Shown here: in pieces, positions 1 to 5,810 of the stretch
Layout of the letters: each line of letters begins with the position of its first letter
Position numbering within the stretch: the stretch's first letter is position 1
Origin: Sulfurospirillaceae bacterium
GTDB taxonomy: Bacteria; Campylobacterota; Campylobacteria; Campylobacterales; Sulfurospirillaceae
Assembly: GCA_028705785.1 (NCBI GenBank)
Contig: JAQWCT010000064.1
Location: forward strand, 1-11,257
DNA length: 11,257 nucleotides
Direction: 5' to 3'
Notes under the pieces: model-generated
What the model saw: the letters and a program-made list of their open reading frames with translations, nothing else
Told to the model about the DNA's origin: nothing
Databases searched by the model: none
Made by a program: the position numbers and the translations under genes

Positions 1-1
1 A

Positions 2-73
2 ACCAATAAGCGTTATAACATTGCTTATGATGAAGCAGTTAGGCGGAATTTGAAGCCTAAAATACCATTTTAG
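2..73 (+). CDS. 3' end of an unidentified gene (partial)
   Basis: An open frame enters from the left edge and gives 23 residues ending in KPKIPF before a TAG stop. The stop lies 7 bases before the next ATG, the spacing expected inside an operon. Too little is visible to assign a family, and an open frame this short at a window edge could be chance. The tight junction with the excisionase-like gene is the only support. Confidence 0.4.
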   Translation, partial: TNKRYNIAYDEAVRRNLKPKIPF

Positions 74-80
74 GTGGTGT

Positions 81-323
81 ATGATGCTAATAGAGCGAAT
101 TAATAGATTAGAAAATGAAATGAAGGCCATAAAATCAAATATGGCCAATATTCCAACATGGTTTCCTCTAACAAGTGAGTTTGCGCAAGAACATAAAATG
201 AGTATGAACGGTTTGCGAAAATGGTGTATGAAAAATTTGCATCCTGAGCATTTCGTGAAAAGAGGGCGGTTTTGGTACATACATAAAAGTGAGATTGCAA
301 ATGTACGGCCAAAAGTTGTATGA
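81..323 (+). CDS. small excisionase-like helix-turn-helix protein
   Basis: This 80-residue protein starts with a short predicted coiled coil (about residues 3-20, IERINRLENEMKAIKSN). A winged-helix or MerR/Xis-like DNA-binding unit follows: a FPLTSEFAQEH recognition-type helix region, GLRKWCMKN, then a FVKRGRFWYIHKSEI wing. Small proteins of this build next to a tyrosine recombinase commonly act as recombination directionality factors or as regulators of the integrase gene. It starts at one of two adjacent ATGs (81 or 84) behind a GGTGG ribosome site. It ends 37 bases before the integrase gene, so the two are probably co-transcribed. The Xis role is inferred from size, fold pattern and position; no named family was recognised with certainty. 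Confidence 0.7.
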   Translation: MMLIERINRLENEMKAIKSNMANIPTWFPLTSEFAQEHKMSMNGLRKWCMKNLHPEHFVKRGRFWYIHKSEIANVRPKVV

Positions 324-341
324 TTACATTGTTCTTGGCTA

Positions 342-362
342 ACTTGAAAGGAGTTTTCAAGT
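342..362 (+). promoter_or_regulatory. hairpin holding the Int1 ribosome binding site in its loop
   Basis: ACTTGAAA (342-349) and TTTCAAGT (355-362) form a perfect 8-bp inverted repeat. The 5-base loop is GGAGT, the Shine-Dalgarno core, and the right arm covers the first two bases of the GTG start codon at 361. In mRNA this would present the ribosome site but pair part of the start codon, a layout suited to translational control of the integrase. It could instead be a DNA palindrome bound by a protein. Confidence 0.55.
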
Positions 363-1401
363 GGCTTATGTAGTTATACACCCCAAAACGGGGAATGTTC
401 TTTTACAAAATGTTGTTAAGGGTAAAAACATCCGTTTATCAACGGGTAAAAAGGCAACAGGTAGACTCATGGGTTGGTATGCAACTCATGCAGAAGATGA
501 GTTTTGGAAGCTTTATTACCAAAAAAACAAAGAAGCTGAAGAAAAAATGAGCTTTGCAGAGTATGCAAGATACATTGTCGATATTACAAAAAATAATCGT
601 AATGAATTTACACAACGAGCAGAGATTAAAAAAATCGAAAAGCTTATTAAATATTTTGGTGATATTGCATTAGATGATATTAAACCATCAATGATTCAAG
701 CATGGCAAAATGCGTACTTGAAAAACTTTGCACCTAAAACGGTCAAAGATTATCGAAGTTCACTCAGTGTCGTGTTTAAATTTGCATATAATGATGATAT
801 TATCCGCAAAAATCCACTCACTCCGGTTAAATCACCTAAATTGCCTAGACGAATCGTTGATGTTTTTAGTGATGAAGAACGAAAATTACTCATTGAACAT
901 TCAAGCGGTCAACTTCAAAACCTTATTTCGTTTGTATTTTATAGCGGACTTAGGGCAGGGGAGATTATAGGCCTCAAATGGGAAAATATTGATTTTGAGA
1001 AAAATAAAATCAATGTATGTATGAGAGTAAGAAAAGGTACTGTTGATTTGCCAAAAGGTGACAAGATACGATTGATTGATTTGCTTTCACAAGCCAAACA
1101 AGTTCTTTTAACGCAAAGGCAATTAACCGGACTTTCAAAGTTCGTTTTTCACTCTAAAGATGGTAAACCTTATTTTAGTGAAACAAGTATCACGCAATCA
1201 ATTCAAGAATTATGTAAAAAGCTTGGTATTGAAAAAGGTGGTGGTTTACAAAAAATGAGGCGAACACATAACACTATGCTTAAGCAATGTGGTTTGCCTC
1301 TTGATTGGATTTTGAATCAAATGGGGCATGAAACGGATGAAGTCAATCGTAATCATTACACGGGAACTATAACCGTTGATGTAAGCAAAATTATTGCTTG
1401 A
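361..1401 (+). CDS. tyrosine recombinase/integrase (Int1)
   Basis: This 346-residue phage-type integrase has an N-terminal arm-binding part, a SAM-like core-binding domain (about 62-160) and a C-terminal catalytic domain (about 165-340). Catalytic residues visible are R198 (SGLRAGE), K232 (LPKGDKIR), R300 (QKMRRTHNT), H323 (MGHE) and the nucleophile Y333 (NRNHYTG). The usual His of the HxxR box is Gln297. The GTG start is set by the AAGGAG site 7 bases upstream, itself inside a hairpin loop. The gene points toward a tRNA-Leu 3' fragment 73 bases after its stop, with three TGACAC repeats between. That is the expected layout of an integrase beside its own attachment site, which it would use to insert into and excise from the tRNA gene. 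It pairs with the excisionase-like gene upstream. Confidence 0.93.
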   Translation: MAYVVIHPKTGNVLLQNVVKGKNIRLSTGKKATGRLMGWYATHAEDEFWKLYYQKNKEAEEKMSFAEYARYIVDITKNNRNEFTQRAEIKKIEKLIKYFGDIALDDIKPSMIQAWQNAYLKNFAPKTVKDYRSSLSVVFKFAYNDDIIRKNPLTPVKSPKLPRRIVDVFSDEERKLLIEHSSGQLQNLISFVFYSGLRAGEIIGLKWENIDFEKNKINVCMRVRKGTVDLPKGDKIRLIDLLSQAKQVLLTQRQLTGLSKFVFHSKDGKPYFSETSITQSIQELCKKLGIEKGGGLQKMRRTHNTMLKQCGLPLDWILNQMGHETDEVNRNHYTGTITVDVSKIIA

Positions 1402-1403
1402 TT

Positions 1404-1430
1404 TGACACATCTTGACACCTCACTGACAC
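1404..1430 (+). repeat. three phased TGACAC repeats, likely integrase arm sites
   Basis: TGACAC occurs at 1404-1409, 1414-1419 and 1425-1430, spaced 10 and 11 bp, so all copies face the same side of the helix. The array lies between the integrase stop and the tRNA fragment, where arm-type binding sites of tyrosine recombinases are normally found. The first two copies are preceded by T, giving TTGACA, but no matching -10 box follows, so a promoter is less likely. The same motif in opposite orientation occurs near 8354-8392. Confidence 0.6.
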
Positions 1431-1474
1431 CAGTAAACTTTAAGGTTGGGAATATCGTATTTTAGGGGATTGGA

Positions 1475-1531
1475 TGGTACCTGAGGCCGGACTCGAACCG
1501 GCATATGTCTCCATACTAGATTTTGAGTCTA
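1475..1531 (-). pseudogene. 3' fragment of tRNA-Leu(CAA); attachment-site scar
   Basis: Read on the minus strand, the segment gives an anticodon arm with loop CTCAAAA (anticodon CAA), a class II variable arm (TATG GAGA CATA hairpin), a perfect T arm (GCCGG TTCGAGT CCGGC), the acceptor 3' strand CTCAGGT, discriminator A and encoded CCA. The D arm and the 5' acceptor strand (ACCTGAG) are absent upstream, and the first anticodon-stem pair is already mismatched. The homology therefore breaks at the anticodon stem, consistent with integrase crossover in the anticodon loop. It is not a functional tRNA. The geometry places the element that created this scar to the right (1532 onward), with the intact tRNA at its far end outside the window. 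Int1's element would abut from the left. Confidence 0.85.
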
Positions 1532-1655
1532 TATTTTGTATTTTTTTATTTATTCTTAAAAACTATCAAAATGCTTCAAAACATCGTATTTATTGACCTC
1601 TTGAAACAATTCTATTTTTCATTTCTTTTCATGTTTTTGCATTAAATAATAAATT

Positions 1656-1677
1656 TTGTAGTAAAATTGTAGTAAAA
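1656..1677 (+). repeat. tandem 11-bp direct repeat TTGTAGTAAAA
   Basis: TTGTAGTAAAA occurs twice head to tail (1656-1666, 1667-1677) with no spacer, about 125 bp from the tRNA fragment and 40 bp before the DUF3800 gene. The 11-bp period puts both copies on one helix face. It may be an arm-type site of the second element's integrase or an operator for the downstream pair. The rest of 1532-1715 is AT-rich and holds no gene that I can support. Confidence 0.5.
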
Positions 1678-1715
1678 AGAATTTATTTATTATTTACATA
1701 TGCTAAGGTGTAAAC

Positions 1716-2411
1716 ATGAAATTAAATGTGTATTGCGATGAAACATTACCTGATTTATTTACTACTAAAAATTCTGTCGATAAAAAGCTACTCATTGGTA
1801 GCTTATGGCTAGAAGATGCTTTGCTAAATGATGTTAAAAACAAAATTAAGACATTGAGAAATAAATATAATTGCTGGGGTGAAATTAAATGGGCAAAAGT
1901 ATCCAAATCTAAAGAATTATTTTATTTAGAGCTTATTGATCTCTTTTTTTCTTATGGTATGCAAATGAGATTCAGATGTATAGCTATTGATCCAAAGCAA
2001 ATTAATTGGTCTTTTCATGGAAATGACAAAGAATTAGGATTTTATAAGTTTTATTATTTTTTATTAAAACATTGGATTGCAGATTTTAATGAATACTCAA
2101 TTTATTGTGATGCAAAGGTCAATAGAAATCTTTCCAGATTGAAAACACTTCATCAAGTTCTAGAAAATACAAACTGGAATGCAAATATTAATCGAGTACA
2201 AGCCCTTCCTTCAAATGAGGTAGTATTAATTCAAATGTCTGATTTTCTATTAGGAATAGCAAGTAGTAAAATAAATAATATTGCTCACACTAATTCATCT
2301 AAAACAAAGATTATTGAGTATGTAGAAAATCATTTGGGACATAGAATATGTCCTACTTCTGGATCGGAAAATAAATTTAATGTATTTAATATTCAACTGG
2401 GTGGTTGGTAA
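1716..2411 (+). CDS. DUF3800-family protein (RNase H-like fold)
   Basis: This 231-residue protein opens with the YCDE motif typical of DUF3800 (D8, E9). It then shows E56 in WGEIKWAK, D132 in YCDAK and D176 in QMSDFLLG. This spaced set of acids matches the RNase H-like arrangement proposed for the family, which suggests a metal-dependent nuclease or nucleic-acid binding role; the biochemical function is not established. DUF3800 genes are frequent cargo of mobile elements and defence regions. The start ATG has an AAGGTG site upstream. The stop overlaps the next gene's ATG by one base (TAATG), so the two are translationally coupled. Base composition is very AT-rich compared with the integrase genes, suggesting cargo of separate origin. 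No transmembrane segment is apparent. Confidence 0.75.
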   Translation: MKLNVYCDETLPDLFTTKNSVDKKLLIGSLWLEDALLNDVKNKIKTLRNKYNCWGEIKWAKVSKSKELFYLELIDLFFSYGMQMRFRCIAIDPKQINWSFHGNDKELGFYKFYYFLLKHWIADFNEYSIYCDAKVNRNLSRLKTLHQVLENTNWNANINRVQALPSNEVVLIQMSDFLLGIASSKINNIAHTNSSKTKIIEYVENHLGHRICPTSGSENKFNVFNIQLGGW

Positions 2412-2875
2412 TGATTCCTCCTTTAAAATTATTATCATCTGTCAGTGAATATCAATTATATTATGAAGAAACTTATACAAAAAAACCTTTGTTGTCTTTT
2501 GATGGGATACCTATTTTTTTTGCTAAATATCGCTTTAGCCATGCATTTTATGAAAGTAGTGATCGAAGAGGAGCAAAAGATATTTTTTCTTTACAAAGAG
2601 CAGAAAGGATGGATTGGATTAAATACACAATTGAAAGTGACCAATCCTTATTACTCAAAGGTTGGGATGCTGTAACAAGGCAATATTTTTCAAATAGACG
2701 CGTAAGTATTTTATATGAAGATTTCGTAGTTGTTATCATACTAACTTTAAATAAAGAGGGACAATTAAAAGGCTCTTTTTTGACTTGCTATCAAGCTGAT
2801 AATAGTATTGAAAAGATTAAGAGTTCACCTATTTGGGTAAAAGACGAATGTATAGAAGAGTTAATAAGGTGCTAG
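2411..2875 (+). CDS. small putative PBECR/BECR-fold nuclease-like protein
   Basis: This 154-residue protein starts at the ATG overlapping the preceding stop; a TTG six bases earlier is in frame but less likely. Visible features are FAKYRFSHAF (H44), SDRR (51-53), RAERMDWI (63-70), a hydrophobic strand FVVVIILTL and FLTCYQAD near residue 125. The order HAF, then RAER.xWI, then VVVI and a Y.AD strand recalls phage-type PBECR (barnase-EndoU-colicin E5/D-RelE) nuclease domains from memory, but this family call is tentative. Coupled translation with the DUF3800 gene suggests a two-component module such as toxin and partner, or a defence pair. It sits between the tRNA scar and Int2, the usual place for cargo. 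A weak hairpin follows the stop. Confidence 0.65.
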   Translation: MIPPLKLLSSVSEYQLYYEETYTKKPLLSFDGIPIFFAKYRFSHAFYESSDRRGAKDIFSLQRAERMDWIKYTIESDQSLLLKGWDAVTRQYFSNRRVSILYEDFVVVIILTLNKEGQLKGSFLTCYQADNSIEKIKSSPIWVKDECIEELIRC

Positions 2876-2885
2876 AATTAAATAT

Positions 2886-2915
2886 GCCGTTGTTTTGCTA
2901 CGCTGGTGCAACGGC
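2886..2915 (+). repeat. inverted repeat GCCGTTG/CAACGGC after the nuclease-like gene
   Basis: A perfect 7-bp inverted repeat (2886-2892 and 2909-2915) with a 16-base loop lies 11 bases after the stop of the cargo pair. It has no T-run, so it is a weak terminator candidate. Its GC content is higher than the surrounding sequence. A second small inverted repeat, AATTC/GAATT (2952-2965), follows. They may instead belong to recombination or control sites of Int2. Confidence 0.35.
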
Positions 2916-2964
2916 AAAGACCTCGATAGATTCAACAACCGATTGGTAGTGAATTCAAGCGAAT

Positions 2965-2976
2965 TGTAACATTATT
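2965..2976 (+). promoter_or_regulatory. candidate operator TGTAACATTATT upstream of Int2
   Basis: The 12-base string TGTAACATTATT lies 40 bases before the Int2 start and occurs identically at 5181-5192, just upstream of the minus-strand regulator gene. A shorter TGTAACA is at 5220-5226. An exact 12-mer shared by two control regions suggests binding by one repressor, possibly the regulator encoded at 4526-5155. This is inference; AT-rich DNA gives some chance matches. Confidence 0.4.
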
Positions 2977-3016
2977 TTCTTTTAATGTGCTTAAAATAAA
3001 TCTCTAAGGACTCGGA

Positions 3017-4147
3017 ATGCCACTTAAGCCAGTAGGCGGAAAATATGAAGGCGTATGGGTTAATGAACTCAAGAATGGTGATATAAGCTATTATATCAAT
3101 TATCGAGACGCTGATGGTAAACCTACACGAACTCTAGTGGGCAAAAAAACGGCTGGCAGTGATTTTACTGTTCGAGATGCCTATGCTAAATTAATTGAAG
3201 TTAAATACAAACTACAACATGAAGAAGCTCCAAAAATTTCTGCTGGCAGAGTGAAAAAAATTAAATTTGATGATATCTGGCTTAAGTACCTGGAATGGGC
3301 AAAAAATAATAAAAAGAGCTGGCAGATTGATGCATGGAATTATGAGAAGCACATTAAGCCATTTTTAGGAAATAGGGCAGTTAAAGAAATCAAAAGTACA
3401 GACTTTGAATCATTCAAAACTGAAATGGCATCTAAAACGAACGCAAAGGGCGAAAAAATCTCAAATACGACTGTAAAGCATCAGTTAGTCCTCGCTCGCC
3501 ATATTATTAACTATGCGCTCAAAAATGACCTTATCAAAGATTATACGAATCCTATTGCAAATGGTCGTGTAAGAATGCCTGAAATTGATAATGCAAGGTT
3601 GGCTTTTTTGACAAAAGAGCAGGCTAAAGAGCTACTGGAGATATTGTGGACCTTAGATCGTCAAACATATCATTTAACAAAGGTCTTATTATTTACTGGA
3701 GCTAGATTAGGGGAAGTTACTTCTCTTCGTTGGCAAGATATCAATCTACACACAAATACTATTTTCTTCAAAAAGACCAAGCGAGGTAATGAAAGACATA
3801 TTTTTATAAACGATAGTCTTTTAGAAACATTGGAAGATTTGCGTAAAGCTCAAAAGAGTGATTTAATTATTAGTACTTCAACTGGAGGTCAATTACTCAA
3901 AATGCCAGGATATTTTGATGCAGCGATTGAGTCAATAATACCTGGAAATAAAGAGAAAGATGCAAAACAAAAAATCACGGCTCATAGCTTAAGGCATACA
4001 CATGCCAGTTGGCTTGCAATCAGTGGCTTAGATATCTTACAGATCAAAGAACAATTAGGGCATAAAACGATTGAAATGACAATGCGCTATGCTCATTTAA
4101 TACCGAATAAAAGACATGAGGCTACTAAAATGATTGAGTTATGCTAA
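3017..4147 (+). CDS. tyrosine recombinase/integrase (Int2)
   Basis: This 376-residue phage-type integrase starts with a beta-rich arm-binding domain (about 1-65, SYYINYRDADGKPTRTLVG). A core-binding helical domain (about 82-178) and a catalytic domain (about 190-372) follow. The catalytic set is complete: R230 (TGARLGE), K253 (FKKTKRG), H323 and R326 (HSLRHT), H349 (LGHK) and the nucleophile Y358 (MRYAH). The ATG has a TAAGGA ribosome site. It is clearly different from Int1 in sequence and domain ends, so the two are independent recombinases and not a recent duplication. It would catalyse integration and excision of the right-hand element; the tRNA-Leu scar 1.5 kb away, beyond the cargo pair, is the likely end. 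The gene converges on a minus-strand membrane protein with only 25 bases between. Confidence 0.95.
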   Translation: MPLKPVGGKYEGVWVNELKNGDISYYINYRDADGKPTRTLVGKKTAGSDFTVRDAYAKLIEVKYKLQHEEAPKISAGRVKKIKFDDIWLKYLEWAKNNKKSWQIDAWNYEKHIKPFLGNRAVKEIKSTDFESFKTEMASKTNAKGEKISNTTVKHQLVLARHIINYALKNDLIKDYTNPIANGRVRMPEIDNARLAFLTKEQAKELLEILWTLDRQTYHLTKVLLFTGARLGEVTSLRWQDINLHTNTIFFKKTKRGNERHIFINDSLLETLEDLRKAQKSDLIISTSTGGQLLKMPGYFDAAIESIIPGNKEKDAKQKITAHSLRHTHASWLAISGLDILQIKEQLGHKTIEMTMRYAHLIPNKRHEATKMIELC

Positions 4148-4172
4148 AAATTTTAGAGAGTTTACAGTACAT

Positions 4173-4475
4173 TTAATTTTGTTCATCTTTGATAGTATTG
4201 GTACCTATTTGGTCATTTTTCTCTTTATCTTCTGCTAATTTCTTGTTATACCATCCCCATGTACCACTGTATTCTGTATTCGAAGCTTCTGTTTTATTGT
4301 CTGTATCTTCTTCTTTGTTTTCTTTGTTTGATACTAGAACAAACAATGTATAAAAAATCACATCGAGAACAATAAATAATGGTAAACCAATGACAAGGAT
4401 AAGTCCTGCAGCACCACGAGCTTTGCTCATGCTTCCCATGATAGAGCCAGTTATACTTTTATATTCTTTACTCAT
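4173..4475 (-). CDS. small single-helix membrane protein
   Basis: This 100-residue protein has a short polar N-terminus (SKEYKSITGSIMGSMSKARGA), one long hydrophobic helix (about residues 22-49, AGLILVIGLPLFIVLDV onward) and a highly charged, Lys/Glu/Asn-rich tail that probably lies in one aqueous compartment. The start is taken at the ATG at 4475 because a GGAGAAG ribosome site lies 6 bases before it; the in-frame TTG further upstream falls inside that site. I do not recognise the family. It lies downstream of the regulator gene on the same strand (50-base gap), so they may share a transcript. Surface or entry-exclusion roles occur for such proteins on conjugative elements, but nothing here proves that. 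Confidence 0.65.
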   Translation of the reverse strand: MSKEYKSITGSIMGSMSKARGAAGLILVIGLPLFIVLDVIFYTLFVLVSNKENKEEDTDNKTEASNTEYSGTWGWYNKKLAEDKEKNDQIGTNTIKDEQN

Positions 4476-4525
4476 TGAAGTCTTCTCCAATTAAATTATT
4501 TATTTAGAATGAAGATACGGAATAA

Positions 4526-5155
4526 CTAGAGCGATTTAGTTATAATGTTTTCTATGTGCTCTAGCTCTTCTCTTACATATTTTTCATTTACAAAACCTGC
4601 CAAACAAATACTATTTTTATTTATCATAATATCAACTATTTCTTTTGTGTGGTGAATTACAATTTTCTTTTCGAATTCATTTAAATTATTATAAAAGCAA
4701 TAAAAGAACATCATAATATCATAATGTGGTTTGCTACCTTTATAAACTTCACTACTGATTATAATTGCGATTTTATTGAGTAGCTCAGTATTAATATAAT
4801 CATTTTCTACAATTAAGTTTAAAAAAGTAAAAATAATAATTACAGCATATAAATCTTTTTCCATTTTAGTTTCATAATCTTTGTCTAAATATACAGAGAC
4901 AGAATTAGAATTTTGATGATGGATTATTGAAACAAGCTTTTGTCCCAAGTTAATTATTGTAAATTCCTTAAATTGAATAAATTCATCAACTTCTTCCATT
5001 TTTTTGATTTTACCTTTAAATAAAAATTCTTCAATTTCTTCTTTTGAAAAATATTGATCTAGAAAAGAAATTACTGCTCTTTTTTCTTTTCGCCATTTTG
5101 CAGCACCTTGTGGTGTCATACCAAGCAATTTAGAAATGATAGTGTTTGTTAGCAT
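4526..5155 (-). CDS. putative helix-turn-helix transcriptional regulator
   Basis: This 209-residue protein has an N-terminal helix-turn-helix, about residues 5-30 (ISKLLGMTPQGAAKWRKEKR), followed by a helical C-terminal region rich in Ile, Phe, Glu and Lys with no membrane helix. The start is placed at 5155 because a TTGGAG site lies 8 bases upstream; an in-frame ATG at 5188 has no ribosome site and would put repeat DNA inside the gene. It is divergent from the long rightward operon and has TGTAACA and TTAAACAATATT direct repeats between, the usual setting for a repressor of element transfer genes. Its C-terminal domain was not recognised; it could sense a signal or mediate dimerisation. The regulatory role is inferred. 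Confidence 0.7.
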   Translation of the reverse strand: MLTNTIISKLLGMTPQGAAKWRKEKRAVISFLDQYFSKEEIEEFLFKGKIKKMEEVDEFIQFKEFTIINLGQKLVSIIHHQNSNSVSVYLDKDYETKMEKDLYAVIIIFTFLNLIVENDYINTELLNKIAIIISSEVYKGSKPHYDIMMFFYCFYNNLNEFEKKIVIHHTKEIVDIMINKNSICLAGFVNEKYVREELEHIENIITKSL

Positions 5156-5180
5156 TAAGTGGCTCCAATTTTTTGAAAAC

Positions 5181-5305
5181 TGTAACATTATTGATATTAA
5201 ATAAAAATTAATGATATTTTGTAACAGTGTTTAAAAATTAATATAAATCTAAGTTAAACAATATTACAATTTCAAATATAAAATATTTAATATTTAAACA
5301 ATATT
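5181..5305. promoter_or_regulatory. divergent control region with two pairs of direct repeats
   Basis: Between the regulator and the rightward operon, TGTAACA occurs at 5181-5187 and 5220-5226 (39 bp apart). TTAAACAATATT occurs at 5254-5265 and 5294-5305 (exactly 40 bp apart). Spacings near four helical turns put the copies on the same face and suggest cooperative or looping binding. The whole of 5156-5360 is extremely AT-rich and holds no ORF that I can support. Confidence 0.5.
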
Positions 5306-5310
5306 TCATA

Positions 5311-5337
5311 TTGTGCTTTTTTCTATCAAAATATAAG
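5311..5337 (+). promoter_or_regulatory. possible promoter of the rightward operon
   Basis: A TATAAG -10-like box (5332-5337) lies 23 bases before the first ATG of the operon. A poor -35-like TTGTGC (5311-5316) with 15-bp spacing precedes it. Campylobacterotal promoters often lack a clear -35 box. The TTAAACAATATT repeat at 5294-5305 ends just upstream, which would suit repression or activation. Confidence 0.35.
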
Positions 5338-5360
5338 ATTCGAAAAATTGAAGAGGAAAA

Positions 5361-5576
5361 ATGAAAATGGATCAAAATTATGACGCGAAATTACCAAATG
5401 AAGTGAGACTGTGGGATTTTATGGTTGATAATTATGTCGCTTTAAAGAACGAAAAACTAAGTCAAGATCAACTTAATAGCCTTAATGATGTTTTTCCTGG
5501 ATGGATCGAGCACGTGGAGGCAGAGTTAATCAGCGTTCATGACGAATGTAGAAAGGAAATACTCGATGAGCGATAA
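5361..5576 (+). CDS. small hypothetical acidic protein, first gene of the operon
   Basis: This 71-residue acidic protein (Asp/Glu-rich, with VRLWDFMVDNYVAL and FPGWIEHVEAEL helical stretches) has no membrane helix or recognised motif. The start follows an AGAGGAAA ribosome site. Its 3' end overlaps the next gene by 11 bases, indicating co-expression. I do not recognise the family. By position, as first gene ahead of DNA-binding and replication-like genes, a regulatory or accessory role is possible. Confidence 0.7.
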   Translation: MKMDQNYDAKLPNEVRLWDFMVDNYVALKNEKLSQDQLNSLNDVFPGWIEHVEAELISVHDECRKEILDER

Positions 5577-5808
5577 ACAAATCATGTGTCAATTACTGGT
5601 TGAAAAGTATGGTATTAGCTTCGATATCGCTACTCTCGCAAAAGCTATTGGTGTTTCAAAGTCAAAATGCGATCAATTTTTCATGAAATTTAGTGATGAT
5701 CAAATAATGAAAATGAATGTTCTTCCTAACTTTAAAAAAATAGGAAAACGACGTATTTGGACTGCCACTGCAGTAGCTGATTGGCTCACTCAAACTGAAA
5801 AGGCATAA
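5566..5808 (+). CDS. small helix-turn-helix (AlpA/excisionase-like) protein
   Basis: This 80-residue protein contains the helix-turn-helix ATLAKAIGVSKSKCDQFF (about residues 22-39) and ends with KKIGKRRIWTATAVADWL, a wing followed by a helix, as in AlpA/Xis/MerR-like winged-helix proteins. The start is set at 5566 because GAAAGGAAA lies 6-10 bases upstream; an ATG nine codons earlier lacks a site. It overlaps the preceding gene by 11 bases and is 2 bases from the next. It could be the directionality factor of Int2 or an operon activator. The C-terminal layout resembles that of the excisionase-like protein at the left end (RGRFWYIHKSEI), though overall identity looks low. Confidence 0.72.
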   Translation: MSDKQIMCQLLVEKYGISFDIATLAKAIGVSKSKCDQFFMKFSDDQIMKMNVLPNFKKIGKRRIWTATAVADWLTQTEKA

Positions 5809-5810
5809 AG

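Noticed and set aside
100..381. 93-codon minus-strand frame opposite the excisionase-like gene
   Set aside because: It overlaps almost the entire plus-strand gene, which has a better ribosome site and a recognisable DNA-binding pattern; its product looks like antisense translation.
1402..1430. Reading TTGACA copies as -35 boxes of a promoter toward the tRNA scar
   Set aside because: No -10 box at 16-18 bp, three copies at helical spacing and a matching array elsewhere favour protein-binding repeats.
2445..2675. 76-codon plus-strand frame inside the nuclease-like gene
   Set aside because: Fully contained in a longer frame that is translationally coupled to the DUF3800 gene; no own ribosome site.
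2886..2915. An integron attC site
   Set aside because: The arms GCCGTTG/CAACGGC do not fit the R'/R'' core rules (GTTRRRY / RYYYAAC) and no integron integrase is present.
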